DNA of 5,386 bases. It comes from Planctomycetota bacterium. Lineage in GTDB: Bacteria; Planctomycetota; SZUA-567. Position numbers and translations under genes: made by a program. Below, piece after piece: positions 5,378 to 5,386 of this stretch. Positions within the stretch are counted from its first letter, which is position 1, and each line of letters starts with the position of its first letter. The DNA lies in the NCBI GenBank assembly GCA_020861125.1, contig JAJBSZ010000336.1, forward strand, positions 1-5,386. Direction: 5' to 3'. A model generated the notes under the pieces. It made no database searches. It was not told the DNA's origin and worked only from the letters and a program-made list of their open reading frames with translations.

Positions 5378-5386
5378 TATCGCAAC

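Noticed and set aside
5072..5386. Plus-strand frame of 105 codons, open to the window end, with AAAGGA before its ATG
   Set aside because: The ribosome-site spacing is only 3-4 bases, the product has no recognisable motif, and it runs through the inverted repeats. It could be revisited if the contig continues.
1..5386. CRISPR array, insertion sequence, tRNA, rRNA or prophage genes
   Set aside because: I found no regularly spaced repeats, transposase motifs, cloverleaf-like sequences, rRNA segments or phage structural genes. The length equals that of phage phiX174 (5386), but the sequence is unrelated.

Overview
The window is GC-rich and appears bacterial. It has strong AAAGGAG-type ribosome binding sites, two clear sigma-70-type promoters, and compact same-strand gene runs. 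I cannot place the organism. The enzyme set (LarA-like nickel racemase family, FGGY kinase, archaeal-type PurO) would fit an anaerobic or fermentative lineage, but that is inference.

Layout. Positions 1-2855 are a minus-strand operon read right to left: an FGGY-family sugar or sugar-acid kinase (1434-2855), a D-isomer-specific 2-hydroxyacid dehydrogenase (480-1406), and the first 146 codons of a LarA-family (lactate racemase-like) protein that runs off the left edge (1-440). Gaps are only 27 and 39 bases. Positions 2856-3312 are a divergent control region with back-to-back promoters. The leftward one is TTGACA-17-TATACT and the rightward one TTGACT-16-TATACT. Each -10 element overlaps a GTATAC hexamer. 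The rightward promoter serves a GntR-family FCD-domain regulator (3313-3990) and has a long leader that can form hairpins. A strong hairpin at 4060-4092 separates this gene from the convergent minus-strand gene at 4201-4851, a stand-alone archaeal-type IMP cyclohydrolase (PurO). Positions 4852-5386 hold no convincing gene. The last 220 bases are rich in inverted repeats and include a terminator-like hairpin followed by five T residues on the minus strand.

How the genes may work together. The GntR/FCD protein keeps the expected metal-site residues and should sense a small carboxylic acid. It lies next to an operon that could epimerise or racemise a 2-hydroxyacid (LarA homologue), oxidise a D-2-hydroxyacid to a 2-oxoacid with NAD (dehydrogenase), and phosphorylate a sugar or sugar acid (kinase). 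The simplest reading is a locally regulated catabolic module for an aldonic acid or related hydroxyacid. The substrate and the order of steps cannot be read from the sequence. PurO is a separate housekeeping function: the last step of IMP synthesis.
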